This document shows, piece by piece, positions 1 through 9,066 of a stretch of DNA of 64,000 nt. Source of the stretch: Myxococcota bacterium (GTDB lineage: Bacteria > Myxococcota > XYA12-FULL-58-9 > JALHOP01). Every line of letters begins with the position of its first letter. The first letter of the stretch is position 1. The notes under the pieces were generated by a model, which saw nothing but the letters and a program-made list of their open reading frames with translations, ran no database searches and was not told the origin of the DNA. The stretch covers positions 1 through 64,000 of the forward strand of contig JALHOP010000013.1 in assembly GCA_022842935.1 (NCBI GenBank). The letters run 5' to 3'. The position numbers were made by a program, and so were the translations under genes.

Positions 1-560
1 AAATGGCGCCCGTGCCGGTTGACCGCGCCGCTCGTGAAGAAGGCTTCGAAGGCGCTGCACTCGCGGTAGCCGCGGATGGGCTCGCGACGCCATGGCGAGT
101 ACCAGGGCCGATAGTAGCAGGGGGGCGGTGCGACCACGACGGGCGGACCATAAACGGGAGGGCTGATCACTATCGGCGGCGCCACAACGACGGGCGGAGC
201 CACTACGACAGGCGGAGCCACTACGACAGGCGGCGGATAGGGATACACGGGGTGCCCTGGCGGTGTCACAATGACCCCAACGCTGGTGCCTCCGGGGCCG
301 ATGCTGATCCCGCCGACGAAGTCGCGCGTGCTTCGGTCCTCTTGCTGCCCCAAACGCGAGGGGCGTGGCTGCGAGGGGGCTGGTCGGCCGTCGGCCTGTG
401 CGAGCTGGACGCGGGCGGCCCCGCGCTCGGCTGGGGTGACGGGGCTTGCAAGCGCGCTGCTGAGCGCGCCCCGGCCAGGCAGTTGGCCGGCGCTGGGTGC
501 CGTACCGACGGCTGGAGACAGACGGGTGCCTTCGACTTGCTGTGCAGCGTTCGTGCTCAT
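1..560 (-). CDS. Pro/Val-rich hypothetical protein, partial at left edge
   Basis: Reading leftwards from an ATG at 560, the frame stays open for 186 codons to the window edge, so the C-terminus is missing. A GAGGG ribosome-binding site sits 5 bases before the ATG. The first ~75 residues are rich in Ala, Pro, Gln and Ser and show no signal peptide. A Gly-rich stretch (GGISIGPGG) follows, then repeated PPVVVA blocks, then an aromatic and basic segment (CYYRPWYSPWRRE). The PPVVVA blocks come from an 18-bp tandem DNA repeat. I do not recognise the family. Its Pro-rich, signal-less N-terminus resembles those of the proteins at 15306, 18375 and 22942. The start is well supported; the function is unknown. 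Confidence 0.7.
   Translation of the reverse strand, partial: MSTNAAQQVEGTRLSPAVGTAPSAGQLPGRGALSSALASPVTPAERGAARVQLAQADGRPAPSQPRPSRLGQQEDRSTRDFVGGISIGPGGTSVGVIVTPPGHPVYPYPPPVVVAPPVVVAPPVVVAPPIVISPPVYGPPVVVAPPPCYYRPWYSPWRREPIRGYRECSAFEAFFTSGAVNRHGRH
175..228. repeat. three 18-bp tandem repeats encoding PPVVVA
   Basis: Two identical 18-bp units (193-210 and 211-228) are preceded by one diverged unit (175-192). The repeats are in frame with the leftward gene and give its PPVVVA blocks. Whole-unit expansion or contraction would keep the frame. Confidence 0.75.
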
Positions 561-926
561 GTTTGCCCTCGCGCACGGCGCTCCCGTCCGTGCCAGTCGA
601 ATATCGACTCGCAGGGTGGGCCCGTTGCGTCAGACAAACGGATTTTACCTAGACTTGACGGCACGTTAGCGATCAAGTCTGTTTCGGCGTAGAGGGGGCC
701 AGAGCGTACCCTCGGTGTCGACGTTGGTTATCGGACTCGGTGAGGCGGCGGTGCGCGAATTTGCGTCGTGCTGGGGGCGCCCAGCTACTGGTAGTGGGCC
801 CCAGGCCCGGGGGCCCGCGCGCGAAACGAGATCCTCACGCTCCATCGCTCGAGACGACGATCTGGACACTGGCCAATCCCTCACATCGGCGCTAGCTTAT
901 TGGCCTTCGCTCAAAAGGAGCTCGCC
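561..926. other. 366-bp intergenic region between divergent genes
   Basis: This region separates the leftward partial gene from the rightward thiolase, so it should hold promoters for both. A perfect 8-bp inverted repeat (651-658 and 673-680, AGACTTGA/TCAAGTCT, 14-base spacer) is the clearest element and could be an operator or RNA hairpin. A GC-only hairpin (796-802 with 810-816) has no T-tract. The thiolase ribosome-binding site AAGGAG is at 914-919. I see no convincing sigma-70 hexamer pair and no hidden gene. Confidence 0.4.
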
Positions 927-2108
927 ATGGCCTTCCCCCTGAATGCAGTCATCGCCAGTGCGGTTCGCACCCCAGTCGCCCGCGCCATCAAAGGAACGCT
1001 GCGCGACACGCGCCCCGACGACCTCGCCGCCGTCGCAATCGATGCTGCGATCGCGCGGGTCAAAGGCTTGAAGAAGGAGGACGTCGACGATGTCATCCTG
1101 GGCTGCGCCATGCCGGAGGGCGCGCAGGGCATGAACATCGCCCGCAACGCGGCGCTCCTCGCCGGACTGCCCGACACCGTGAGCGGCGAGACCATCAATC
1201 GCTTCTGCTCGAGCGGACTTCAGGCGGTCGCCCATGCCGCTCAAGCCGTCCACACTGGCATGCAGCCCGTGGTCGTCGCGGGCGGTGTCGAGTCGATGTC
1301 GATGGTGCCGATGCAGACCGCGCGTCTGTCGCTCAATCCCGAGCTCGTCAACAAACACCCCGAGATCTACATCTCCATGGGCAACACGGCCGAGAACGTT
1401 GCGAAGCGCTTCGACGTGTCGCGCGAGGCCCAAGACCAGTTCGCGCTGCGCTCGCACCAGAAGGCCGTCGCCGCCATCAAGGCTGGGAAGTTCAAGGACG
1501 AGATCGTTCCGGTCAAGGCCCGTCGCTTCGAGGGCAAAGACGTCACCGAGCTGATGTTCGACACCGACGAAGCGCCACGCGCCGACACCACCCTCGAGGC
1601 GCTCAAGACCTTGAAGCCGGCGTTTGCGGCCAAAGACGGAAGCGTGACCGCGGGCAACTCGTCACCGCTCAACGACGGCGCTGCGGCTTTGGTGCTGCTC
1701 TCCGATGCCAAGGCCAAGGAGCTGGGCATCACCCCGTTCGGCCGTATGCGCGCCTTCGCGGTCGCTGGCGTTGCGCCCGACATCATGGGCATCGGCCCGG
1801 TCCCGGCCATCCAGAAGCTCCTCAAGTCGGTTGGCCTCACCGTGAACGACATCGATCTCTTCGAGATCAACGAAGCATTCGCGTCGCAGGCCATCTACTG
1901 CCAGCGTGAGCTGAAGATCCCAGACGAGAAGCTCAACGTGAACGGCGGTGGTATCGCCATTGGCCACCCCTTGGGTTGCACGGGTGCGCGTCTGACCACG
2001 ACGCTGCTCCATGAGCTGCACAAGCGTAAGGGCAAGCTCGGCATCGTCTCGATGTGTGTTGGCGGCGGGATGGGTGCCGCAGGGCTGTTCGAGATCGGCC
2101 AGGGCTAA
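927..2108 (+). CDS. acetyl-CoA C-acyltransferase (thiolase)
   Basis: Thiolases condense or cleave acyl-CoA thioesters in beta-oxidation or short-chain acyl-CoA metabolism in the cytosol. The 393-residue product has the family hallmarks in order: an N-terminal SAVRTPVAR segment, the nucleophilic Cys near residue 94 in NRFCSSG, NEAFASQ, the catalytic His near 347 in GHPLGCTGAR, and the second active-site Cys near 377 in CVGGGMG. The ATG at 927 is chosen because AAGGAG ends 7 bases before it. A TTG at 900 in the same frame has no such site. The sequence looks more like FadA-type 3-ketoacyl-CoA thiolases than biosynthetic PhaA, but substrate length cannot be read from the sequence. It may partner with the distant acyl-CoA dehydrogenase at 54638. 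Confidence 0.93.
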   Translation: MAFPLNAVIASAVRTPVARAIKGTLRDTRPDDLAAVAIDAAIARVKGLKKEDVDDVILGCAMPEGAQGMNIARNAALLAGLPDTVSGETINRFCSSGLQAVAHAAQAVHTGMQPVVVAGGVESMSMVPMQTARLSLNPELVNKHPEIYISMGNTAENVAKRFDVSREAQDQFALRSHQKAVAAIKAGKFKDEIVPVKARRFEGKDVTELMFDTDEAPRADTTLEALKTLKPAFAAKDGSVTAGNSSPLNDGAAALVLLSDAKAKELGITPFGRMRAFAVAGVAPDIMGIGPVPAIQKLLKSVGLTVNDIDLFEINEAFASQAIYCQRELKIPDEKLNVNGGGIAIGHPLGCTGARLTTTLLHELHKRKGKLGIVSMCVGGGMGAAGLFEIGQG

Positions 2109-2177
2109 AGCCCTCTACGCCACCTGACAGCGGCACGGCGTTGCAAAGCCAGCGCCGTGCGTTTACATGGTGCCCCC

Positions 2178-3671
2178 ATGACGGCCGAAGTTCGCGTTCG
2201 TATTGCTCCTTCGCCGACCGGCGACCCCCACGTCGGTACGGCTTACATCGCTCTGTTCAACTACGTCTTCGCAAAGAAACACGGCGGTAAGTTCATTCTC
2301 CGCATCGAAGACACCGATCAGACCCGCTCGCGTCCCGAGTGGGAGACGATGATTCAGCAGGCGCTACGATGGACTGGCGTGTCGTGGGACGAGGGCCCCG
2401 ACGTCGGCGGCCCGTATGGCCCGTACCGTCAGAGTGAACGTACGGAGATCTACCGGAAGCACTGTAACGAGCTCATGGAGAAGGGCGCGGCGTACCCGTG
2501 TTTCTGCACCTCCGAGCGTCTCGAGCAGCTGCGTCGCGATCAGCTCCGCCGCAAGGTGTCGCCAGGCTATGATGGCCGCTGTCGCGGACTCACAGCGGAA
2601 GAAGTCGCCGCGAAACACGCCGAGAAGCTTCCCTACACCGTGCGCTTGAAGATTCCGAAAGAGGGCGCAACCACCTTCGTCGATCGTCTGCGCGGCGAGG
2701 TGACCATCGAGAATCACCAGGTCGACGACCAGGTGCTCTTGAAGAGCGATGGATTTCCCACCTACCACTTAGCCAACGTGGTCGACGACCACTTGATGAA
2801 GATTACGCACGTCATGCGCGCCGAGGAGTGGATCACCTCAACGCCCAAACACGTGCTGCTCTACAAGGCCTTCGGTTGGGATGCCCCCGAATGGATCCAC
2901 ATGCCGCTCCTGCGCAATCAGGACAAATCGAAGATCAGCAAGCGCAAGAACCCAGTGAGCATCAACTTCTACAAGCAGGCGGGCTTCCTCCCGGAGGCTC
3001 TGCTCAACTATCTCGCCATGATGGGCTGGACGATGCCCGATGCGCGCGAGAAGTTCACCGTTGCCGAGATGATCGAGAGCTTCACACTCGACCGCATGTC
3101 GCTCGGCGGCCCGGTGTTCGACGTCAAGAAGCTGACCTGGTTGAACGGTCTTTATATCCGCGAGATGACGCCCGCCGAGCTCGTGCGTCGCATCCGTGAG
3201 ACCGTTTTGACGGACGAGAAGCTCCTCGCCGTGATGCCGCTCGTGCACGAGCGTATCGAAAAGCTCGAGGACTTCGTCGACCACTCGGTTTTCTTCTTCA
3301 ATGGTGACGTGCCGTACGACGGCGAGATGGCTGCGGCCATGGTCCCGAAGGGCCAGAGCGCCAAGAGCACGCTGACCGCGCTCGAAGCGGTGCTCGAGCT
3401 GATCGACGCGGTTCCGGAGATCCACCCAGAGCCCATGGAAGCGTCCCTGCGGGCTACGGCGGACAAGATCGGCTGGAAAGCCAAAGATCTGTTCATGCCC
3501 GTGCGCGTCGCGGTGACGGGCCGCAAGGCAACGCCGCCCTTGTTCACCACCATGGAAGTTCTCGGCAAAGAGCGTTGCCGGCGCCGTCTTCGCAACGCCA
3601 TCGCACAGCTGAAGGTGCAGGCCGAGGCCGAGCCCCAGGTGGTCGCGCCCGCCCCGGCGCCGGCGAGCTGA
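2178..3671 (+). CDS. gltX: glutamyl-tRNA synthetase
   Basis: Class I aminoacyl-tRNA synthetase that charges tRNA-Glu in the cytosol. In lineages without GlnRS it may also mischarge tRNA-Gln. The 497-residue protein carries the HIGH-type motif as PHVG inside [13 protein letters not shown] near residue 17. It has [10 protein letters not shown], a Cys-based zinc knuckle (CFCTSE then GRCRG), and the KMSKS-type loop as KISKR. Length is normal. The ATG at 2178 gives the usual [15 protein letters not shown] start. A GTG at 2157 would add seven residues that do not look like this family. No strong ribosome-binding site is visible before either. The lipoprotein gene at 3676 follows four bases after the stop and may be cotranscribed. 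Confidence 0.96.
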   Translation: MTAEVRVRIAPSPTGDPHVGTAYIALFNYVFAKKHGGKFILRIEDTDQTRSRPEWETMIQQALRWTGVSWDEGPDVGGPYGPYRQSERTEIYRKHCNELMEKGAAYPCFCTSERLEQLRRDQLRRKVSPGYDGRCRGLTAEEVAAKHAEKLPYTVRLKIPKEGATTFVDRLRGEVTIENHQVDDQVLLKSDGFPTYHLANVVDDHLMKITHVMRAEEWITSTPKHVLLYKAFGWDAPEWIHMPLLRNQDKSKISKRKNPVSINFYKQAGFLPEALLNYLAMMGWTMPDAREKFTVAEMIESFTLDRMSLGGPVFDVKKLTWLNGLYIREMTPAELVRRIRETVLTDEKLLAVMPLVHERIEKLEDFVDHSVFFFNGDVPYDGEMAAAMVPKGQSAKSTLTALEAVLELIDAVPEIHPEPMEASLRATADKIGWKAKDLFMPVRVAVTGRKATPPLFTTMEVLGKERCRRRLRNAIAQLKVQAEAEPQVVAPAPAPAS

Positions 3672-3675
3672 GACG

Positions 3676-4173
3676 ATGCGCTGGCTCGTTTTCGGTCTGT
3701 GGTGCGTCGCCGCTTGCGGAGACGACTACCTGGGCCGTGACGTGCGCGTGCTCTACGCGCCCGAAAGCGATCGGGCGTTGCTCACCGTGACCGGGCCCAT
3801 CGTGACCTCGCGCTTTCCCGACAGCGTTGCGGCGAGCACGCGGACGGACGCCTCGGTCTTCGTCATCGACCTCACGGTCGGCGCGGTCTCCTTCCGCCAG
3901 TTCGTGCCGATCGTCGCGACCTACGACGAGCCGTCGTTGACCGTCACCGGACCGTTCGCCGAGCCCGCCTGCCGGGCCGGTCGCTACGCCTTCGCCATGC
4001 TCGACAACGTACGCGACGCGGCCGCAGACGCACGCATCGGCCGCACCGGAGACTTCGACCGGGCGTTCGAAGGCTCGACCGAGTTTGGCGACCTGCGTGC
4101 GGCGCTCGTCCAAGTGGGCGTGGAGCTCGCGAGCGTCGCCGGCGCGACGTACTTCTCCGTGTCATGCCCATAA
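3676..4173 (+). CDS. hypothetical lipoprotein
   Basis: The 165-residue product begins MRWLVFGLWCVAAC, a short hydrophobic signal ending in a lipobox-like VAAC, so a lipid-anchored envelope protein is likely. The mature part has no recognised domain. Two segments contain a similar LTVTGP motif (near residues 36 and 94), which hints at a small beta-sandwich with internal repetition. It starts four bases after gltX. Its last ten bases overlap the start of the PhnD-like gene, suggesting translational coupling and perhaps a shared envelope role. Function unknown. Confidence 0.75.
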   Translation: MRWLVFGLWCVAACGDDYLGRDVRVLYAPESDRALLTVTGPIVTSRFPDSVAASTRTDASVFVIDLTVGAVSFRQFVPIVATYDEPSLTVTGPFAEPACRAGRYAFAMLDNVRDAAADARIGRTGDFDRAFEGSTEFGDLRAALVQVGVELASVAGATYFSVSCP

Positions 4174-4997
4174 GGCTGCTCGCGATCGTCGCCGCTCTCG
4201 CTGCCGGCCCGGCAAACCCGGTTCGGCCGCTGAAGCTGAGCCGCATCCCGCACATCTCGCAAGAAGCCACGCGCATCGAGAACGAGCCGCTCGCGGCGCA
4301 TCTCGCGAAGCGCCTGGGCCAGAAGGTCGTTCTCGACATCCCAAAGGACTACGACGCGGTCATCGAGCAGCTCGCGCGCGGCGAAGTCGACATCGCCATC
4401 CTCGCGCCGCTCACCTACGTGGTCGCCAAGAAGCGCATGCCCGAGCTCGTGCTGGTAGCGCAGCTCGTCGCCGAGGGTAGCGGCCAATACTGGAGCTACA
4501 TCGTGACCGCCGCGGATGGTCCCATCAAGACGCTCCCCGAGCTCTCCGGCAAGAGCTTCGCGTTCGTCGACCGGCGCTCGACCAGTGGCTACCTGCTGCC
4601 ACTCGGGCTGCTGCACGCTGCGGGAGTGAAGCTCGGACCAGCATCGTTTGCTGGCTCGCACCCCGATGTCGTGGACCTGGTGCTGCGCCACAAGGTCGAC
4701 GCAGGGGCCATTGCCTCGACGACCTTCGGTCACATGCGCGACGCAAACTTGAAGGAGCGTCTTCGCATCCTCGCCAAGAGCGACACCGTTCCGTTCGACG
4801 CCGTCGTCGTGCAGCCGAACCTGTCCAATGATGTGGTGTCGCTATTGCGGACGGCTCTCTTGGACCTCAATACGCGGACCGATGAGGGCAGGGCGGTTCT
4901 GCAAGGGCTCACCTCGAGCAATGGTTTCGTCGAAGCCACCGACAGCGCCTATGATGGTGTGCGCCGCGCGGTCGAGAAGGTCGGGCTCGCGCCCTAG
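4164..4997 (+). CDS. PhnD/SsuA-like periplasmic substrate-binding protein
   Basis: The 277-residue product resembles the PhnD family of binding proteins for phosphate, phosphite or phosphonate ABC importers. Seen in sequence: a short hydrophobic N-terminus (MPIRLLAIVAALAAG), an AAHLAKRLGQKV segment, GEVDIAILAPLTYVVA, and the later GKSFAFVDRRSTSGYLLP block where the family reads G..aFvdp.StSG. This last block is a hallmark of the fold. No ABC permease or ATPase lies next to it, so it may feed a distant transporter or act as a sensory ligand-binding protein. It overlaps the upstream lipoprotein gene by 10 bases and converges on dapA with a 20-bp gap. Confidence 0.8.
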   Translation: MPIRLLAIVAALAAGPANPVRPLKLSRIPHISQEATRIENEPLAAHLAKRLGQKVVLDIPKDYDAVIEQLARGEVDIAILAPLTYVVAKKRMPELVLVAQLVAEGSGQYWSYIVTAADGPIKTLPELSGKSFAFVDRRSTSGYLLPLGLLHAAGVKLGPASFAGSHPDVVDLVLRHKVDAGAIASTTFGHMRDANLKERLRILAKSDTVPFDAVVVQPNLSNDVVSLLRTALLDLNTRTDEGRAVLQGLTSSNGFVEATDSAYDGVRRAVEKVGLAP

Positions 4998-5017
4998 CTC
5001 GGGTGAGAGCGTCGCGG

Positions 5018-5902
5018 CTAGATCCACCCACCGGCGCGCAGCACTTCGCGCAGCTTCTCGCGATTGGGAGCCGTCATTTCGACGAGGGGCAAGCGCAGCG
5101 CGTCGGTGAGGCGGCCCATCATCGATAGCGCGGCCTTGGCCGGGATCGGGTTCGACTCCCAGAAGAGGGCCGTGCAGAGGTCTCTGAGCTTCGCGTGCAT
5201 TTCGCGCGCCTTGGCGGCGTCGCCGCGCACCGCGTGCGCAATCATCTCCGCTGTCTCTCTCGGGACGACGTTCGAGATGACGCTGATGACGCCGTGCCCA
5301 CCCATCAGCGTGAAGGCGCAGGCGGTCGCGTCTTCGCCGGAGAGCTGGGCGAACGCCTTGGCGACACCTCGGGCGGTCACGGTGACCCGGTCGAGGTCGC
5401 TGGTCGCGTCTTTGACCGCTACGATGCGCGGGTGCTGAGCGAGCTTCACGACCGTCTCGGGCTTGAGATCGATGCCCGTACGCGGGGGGACGTTATAGAG
5501 GACGCTGGGGATGTCGACAGCGTCCGCTACTGCAGTGAAGTGCCGCAGCATGCCGTCTTGGGTGGGCTTGTTGTAAAACGGCGTCACAACCAGCGCATGT
5601 GAAGCCCCCAAGTCCTTCACGCGTTTCTGATTTTCGATGGTGACGTTCGTTGCATTCGAGCCAGTGCCGGCGATGACCGGGACGCGGCCGTTGACGCGCT
5701 TGACGACGCGCGAGACGACCGTGTCGCGTTCTTCGAGCGAGAGCGTCGCGGTCTCGCCGGTGGTGCCGCACGGCACGACACCGCTAATGCCGCCTGCGAG
5801 CTGAGCGTCGACGAGCGCGTCGAGGGCGCCGAGGTCGAGCGACCCGTCGCGGTTCATGGGGGTCACGAGGGCCGTGAAGGCGCCGGTCAATGGATTGCTC
5901 AT
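5018..5902 (-). CDS. dapA: 4-hydroxy-tetrahydrodipicolinate synthase
   Basis: Condenses pyruvate with aspartate semialdehyde in the lysine/diaminopimelate pathway. The 294-residue protein shows GTTGET (substrate loop), YNVPPRTG (Tyr of the catalytic triad) and VAVKDATSD with the Schiff-base Lys. The start chosen is the ATG at 5902, giving MSNPLTGAFTALVTP. It overlaps the lysA stop by four bases (ATGA), a typical translational-coupling junction. A longer frame beginning upstream would add an Arg-rich tail that is only lysA DNA read in another frame. It forms an operon with lysA on the leftward strand; dapF sits separately at 45156. Confidence 0.96.
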   Translation of the reverse strand: MSNPLTGAFTALVTPMNRDGSLDLGALDALVDAQLAGGISGVVPCGTTGETATLSLEERDTVVSRVVKRVNGRVPVIAGTGSNATNVTIENQKRVKDLGASHALVVTPFYNKPTQDGMLRHFTAVADAVDIPSVLYNVPPRTGIDLKPETVVKLAQHPRIVAVKDATSDLDRVTVTARGVAKAFAQLSGEDATACAFTLMGGHGVISVISNVVPRETAEMIAHAVRGDAAKAREMHAKLRDLCTALFWESNPIPAKAALSMMGRLTDALRLPLVEMTAPNREKLREVLRAGGWI

Positions 5903-7188
5903 GGTGCGAACCCTTTGGGGAGCTGGTCGTCGTACGCGCGTCCGGCGGGCGAGCGTTCGCCTCGCCACAGATCGGCGATGCTCTCGCGCTCGCGCACCAG
6001 CACGGGATTGCCGCCGTCCACGAGGACCTCGGCCGCCCGCGGGCGCGCGTTGTAGTTCGAGCTCATGACGAATCCATACGCTCCGGCGCTACGAAAGACG
6101 AGTAGATCGCCCGTGACGACGCGCGGCAGCACGACATCGTGGGCGAACGTGTCGCTGCTCTCGCAGACTGGGCCGACCACCGTCGCGCTCGCCTCGTCGC
6201 TGCCGTCGACCACCTTTTCGATGGCGTGGCGCGCCTTGTAGAGGGCAGGGCGGATGAGGTCGTTCATGCCCGCGTCGACGATGACGAAGCGGCGGTCGGC
6301 GCCGTCTTTGACGCGGATGACACGGGTCACCAGCACACCGGCGTTACCGACGATCACGCGGCCCGGTTCGAGCACGACGGTGAGCCCCAGGGGCTTCAAT
6401 GCCCTTGCGAGGGCGGCACCATATTCGGCGGGGGTGGGTGGATTGTCCGTTGCGGCGTACGGGATGCCGAGACCACCCCCGATACCCACGTAGGCAAGTG
6501 GCACCTTCTGCGCGAGGAGAGTCCGGGCCATGTCGGCGACCTTGCCCGCGGCGTCGACGAAAGGTCCGACGGTCGTGATCTGCGAGCCGATGTGGCACGT
6601 GACGCCGACCATCGCGACGTTCGCCATCCCCATGCCGCGCGCGTAGAGCGCCAGTGCTTCGTCGTAAGGCACGCCGAACTTGTTCTCGCGCAGCCCAGTC
6701 GAAATGTACGGGTGTGTGACCGCGTCGACCTCAGGATTGACGCGCACCGAGACGCGCGCAGTCACCCCCAAGCGCGTCGCGACCGCGCCCACCATTTCGA
6801 GCTCTGCTGGCGATTCGATGCTCACGTAGAGCACCCCAGCCCGTAGTGCGGCTTCGATCTCGTCGTCGCGCTTACCGACGCCGCTAACGATGATGCGTAG
6901 CGGGTCGACTCCCACTTTGAGCGCCCTCGCTAGCTCGCCGCCCGAGACCGCGTCGAGCCCACAGCCGGTTTGCGCCAGGGTCTCGAGCACCGCGAGGTTG
7001 CCGTTGGCCTTGATGGCGTAACACACGAGGTGAGGCACGCCCTCGAGCGCCTCGAACAACACCCGTGCGTGCCGCTCGAGCGTCGCACGCGAGTACACGT
7101 ACGTCGGCGTTCCGAACTTCTCCGCGATCGCGGTTAGCGATACGTCCTCGGCGAAGAGCTCTCCGCCGCGGCGGACGAAGTGATCCAT
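5899..7188 (-). CDS. lysA: diaminopimelate decarboxylase
   Basis: PLP enzyme that converts meso-diaminopimelate to lysine, the last step of lysine synthesis. The 429-residue sequence has the PLP-binding Lys in CYAIKANGN, HIGSQ, the glycine-rich phosphate-binding GIGGGLG, the EPGR motif, and the active-site CESSD (Cys donated across the dimer interface). It begins MDHFVRRGGELFAEDV, a standard start. dapA follows with a 4-bp overlap. The order lysA then dapA is unusual only in that decarboxylase and synthase are at opposite ends of the pathway. Confidence 0.96.
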   Translation of the reverse strand: MDHFVRRGGELFAEDVSLTAIAEKFGTPTYVYSRATLERHARVLFEALEGVPHLVCYAIKANGNLAVLETLAQTGCGLDAVSGGELARALKVGVDPLRIIVSGVGKRDDEIEAALRAGVLYVSIESPAELEMVGAVATRLGVTARVSVRVNPEVDAVTHPYISTGLRENKFGVPYDEALALYARGMGMANVAMVGVTCHIGSQITTVGPFVDAAGKVADMARTLLAQKVPLAYVGIGGGLGIPYAATDNPPTPAEYGAALARALKPLGLTVVLEPGRVIVGNAGVLVTRVIRVKDGADRRFVIVDAGMNDLIRPALYKARHAIEKVVDGSDEASATVVGPVCESSDTFAHDVVLPRVVTGDLLVFRSAGAYGFVMSSNYNARPRAAEVLVDGGNPVLVRERESIADLWRGERSPAGRAYDDQLPKGFAP

Positions 7189-7200
7189 GTGGGCCTTCTA

Positions 7201-9006
7201 CTAGAAGGTGACGTAGAGGCGATACTGCAACGTCCAGGCGAACTTCGGTCCGACGTCGTCTTCGGTGCGGAAGGCGCCGAAGGGGAAGGCGATACCGCCC
7301 ATGAGGGCGCCGCGCAGGCCCGAGGTCTCGCCTTCGGGTGGGGAGCCCAAGTGCAGCTCTCCGTTGAACTCGAGCGCCATCGGCAAGGCGCCGCCCGGCG
7401 TCGTGTTGCGGAAGAAGGTCTGGGAATAGACGCCGCGCAGACGGCCTTCGACCTGGTCATTGAAGAAGTAGCGGACCTCGGGGCTTGCGTACCAGGCGTC
7501 GGTGACGGTGCCGATGACGCGGCGGAAGGTAAGCAAATCGACGTGGTAGTCGGGGCTGAAGTTCAAGTTGGTGAGCGAGCGATCGAACGAGTTGCCCTCG
7601 CGCGCGCCACGTTGTGTGCCGGCGCGGTCGAGAGCGCCCCAGCCACGAAACGAATCTCCGGAGGCGGCGCCGCCACGCAACATGAGGAGCGGTCCGCGGC
7701 GACGGTCATCGGGCCAGAACTTGAGCTCGAAGGCCCCGCCCAGCTGCATGATGGTGGTGGTTTGCAGGCTCTGGTCGATCGACGTGGTCGTGTCGCGCAG
7801 GCGGCCAGCGCGCACACCGGCTTCGGCGCTGAACTCCACCGGGCCGTTGTACAGCTTCATGTAGGCATTGCCGGTGTAGAGGATGGCGGTGCGTGTTTCA
7901 CGGCTCGTCGACCCAGCCCCGTCGTCGTCAGGCGTGACGACCCGCGCGGGGTCGTATTCAGCAGCCGGGTCTGCGTAGTAGCTGTCATTGAGATCCGCCG
8001 ACTGCCGACGGAAGGAGTTGTGCACTCCGTAGTCGAAGACGGTGTTGCCCTGCGCAACCTGCTCGCGAATGTCGTCGGGGTGGGTGAGGTGCTGGATACG
8101 CACGCCGTATTCGGGCACGTCGTCGTAGGTGACCGCATCGAGCGGTTGTCCGTCATAGCGATAGAACGGCTGGTAGACCGGGCCGCTCGACACCCAATCC
8201 ATGAGCGGCGTGATGAGCAAGCCGCCGAGACGCAAGGTGGCCTGCACGCGGTCGACGTTCATGCCGAAGTCGCAGTCGAGGCAGTCGCCGCTATTGAACA
8301 TGACGCCCATACCCCAATGGTTGGGCATGCGACCGACCTTGACCTCGAGCTGCTCGTTCAACGCGGTGATGCGCGCATACAAACGCTTGACGCGGATGCT
8401 GTCGGTCAGCGCGTTCAAATCCGTTACCGGCGAGAGCTGACGATCGTTCAAGAAGTTGTTGGGCGTGCTCGATCGCGACGAGTCGGAGCCGAAGGGGAGG
8501 GTCGCCGGGTTGCTGCCGAAGCCGACGTTGTCGAGGACGTCGATCATCGACACCAGCGACACCTTCTCGCTGACGTTGATGGTTGGCTCGAGGCGCATGC
8601 GCAGGTTCGTCTGCGTGAAGCTCGCATTGTCACTCGAGCTGTTCGGATAGCGCGAGACGAAATCGGTGCCGGCGCCGTTGGTGGAGTCGTTCACCTCTGT
8701 ACCGGCTTGGTTACCGAAGTCGAGTCGCCGTAGGAGGTCGCCGCGGACGCGGAAGTAGCCGTGCAGCTCGAAGAGCTGAATAGACGGCTTCACCAAGGTC
8801 CAGTCGTCGCGATCCCAGTCATCGAGCTTGATGTCAGTGCCGGGGGCGCCGGGCGGCGGCATGATCGACGTGCCCGCAGGTGCCGAGTCGAGGGGCTTGT
8901 TGTCCTCTGCGACCGGCGGCGGGTCGGCAGGAAGGGCTTCCTGGGCGCGGGCGGAAGTCGCCAAGACGAGGGTGGCGCAGGAAAAGCTGAGGCCGAAGCG
9001 CAACAT
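7201..9006 (-). CDS. large outer-membrane beta-barrel protein
   Basis: The 601-residue product starts MLRFGLSFSCATLVLATSARAQ, a clear Sec signal peptide ending in ARA-Q. A Pro-rich linker (~residues 25-55) follows, then alternating amphipathic strands typical of a porin-like barrel. It ends RLYVTF, with the C-terminal aromatic residue recognised by the BAM machinery. A VGRMPNHWGMGVMFN segment is reminiscent of a family of large barrels annotated in myxobacteria, but I cannot confirm family membership. The ATG at 9006 is preferred because it begins the signal peptide; the frame is open further upstream. It lies 12 bases upstream of lysA. The divergent gene at 9067 shares a 60-bp promoter region. 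Confidence 0.82.
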   Translation of the reverse strand: MLRFGLSFSCATLVLATSARAQEALPADPPPVAEDNKPLDSAPAGTSIMPPPGAPGTDIKLDDWDRDDWTLVKPSIQLFELHGYFRVRGDLLRRLDFGNQAGTEVNDSTNGAGTDFVSRYPNSSSDNASFTQTNLRMRLEPTINVSEKVSLVSMIDVLDNVGFGSNPATLPFGSDSSRSSTPNNFLNDRQLSPVTDLNALTDSIRVKRLYARITALNEQLEVKVGRMPNHWGMGVMFNSGDCLDCDFGMNVDRVQATLRLGGLLITPLMDWVSSGPVYQPFYRYDGQPLDAVTYDDVPEYGVRIQHLTHPDDIREQVAQGNTVFDYGVHNSFRRQSADLNDSYYADPAAEYDPARVVTPDDDGAGSTSRETRTAILYTGNAYMKLYNGPVEFSAEAGVRAGRLRDTTTSIDQSLQTTTIMQLGGAFELKFWPDDRRRGPLLMLRGGAASGDSFRGWGALDRAGTQRGAREGNSFDRSLTNLNFSPDYHVDLLTFRRVIGTVTDAWYASPEVRYFFNDQVEGRLRGVYSQTFFRNTTPGGALPMALEFNGELHLGSPPEGETSGLRGALMGGIAFPFGAFRTEDDVGPKFAWTLQYRLYVTF

Positions 9007-9066
9007 GGGGCGGACCGATACCGTTTTTGGCCCGGGTGAGCAACCAGAGTATTCTGCGGGGACCCG

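Noticed and set aside
5140-5165. GGTTCGACTCCC, similar to a tRNA T-arm
   Set aside because: It lies inside dapA coding sequence and no acceptor or anticodon stem can be formed around it.
7180-8733. 517-codon plus-strand open frame opposite the outer-membrane barrel gene
   Set aside because: The opposite strand encodes a protein with signal peptide, barrel strands and C-terminal Phe. The plus-strand product is low-complexity with no motif.
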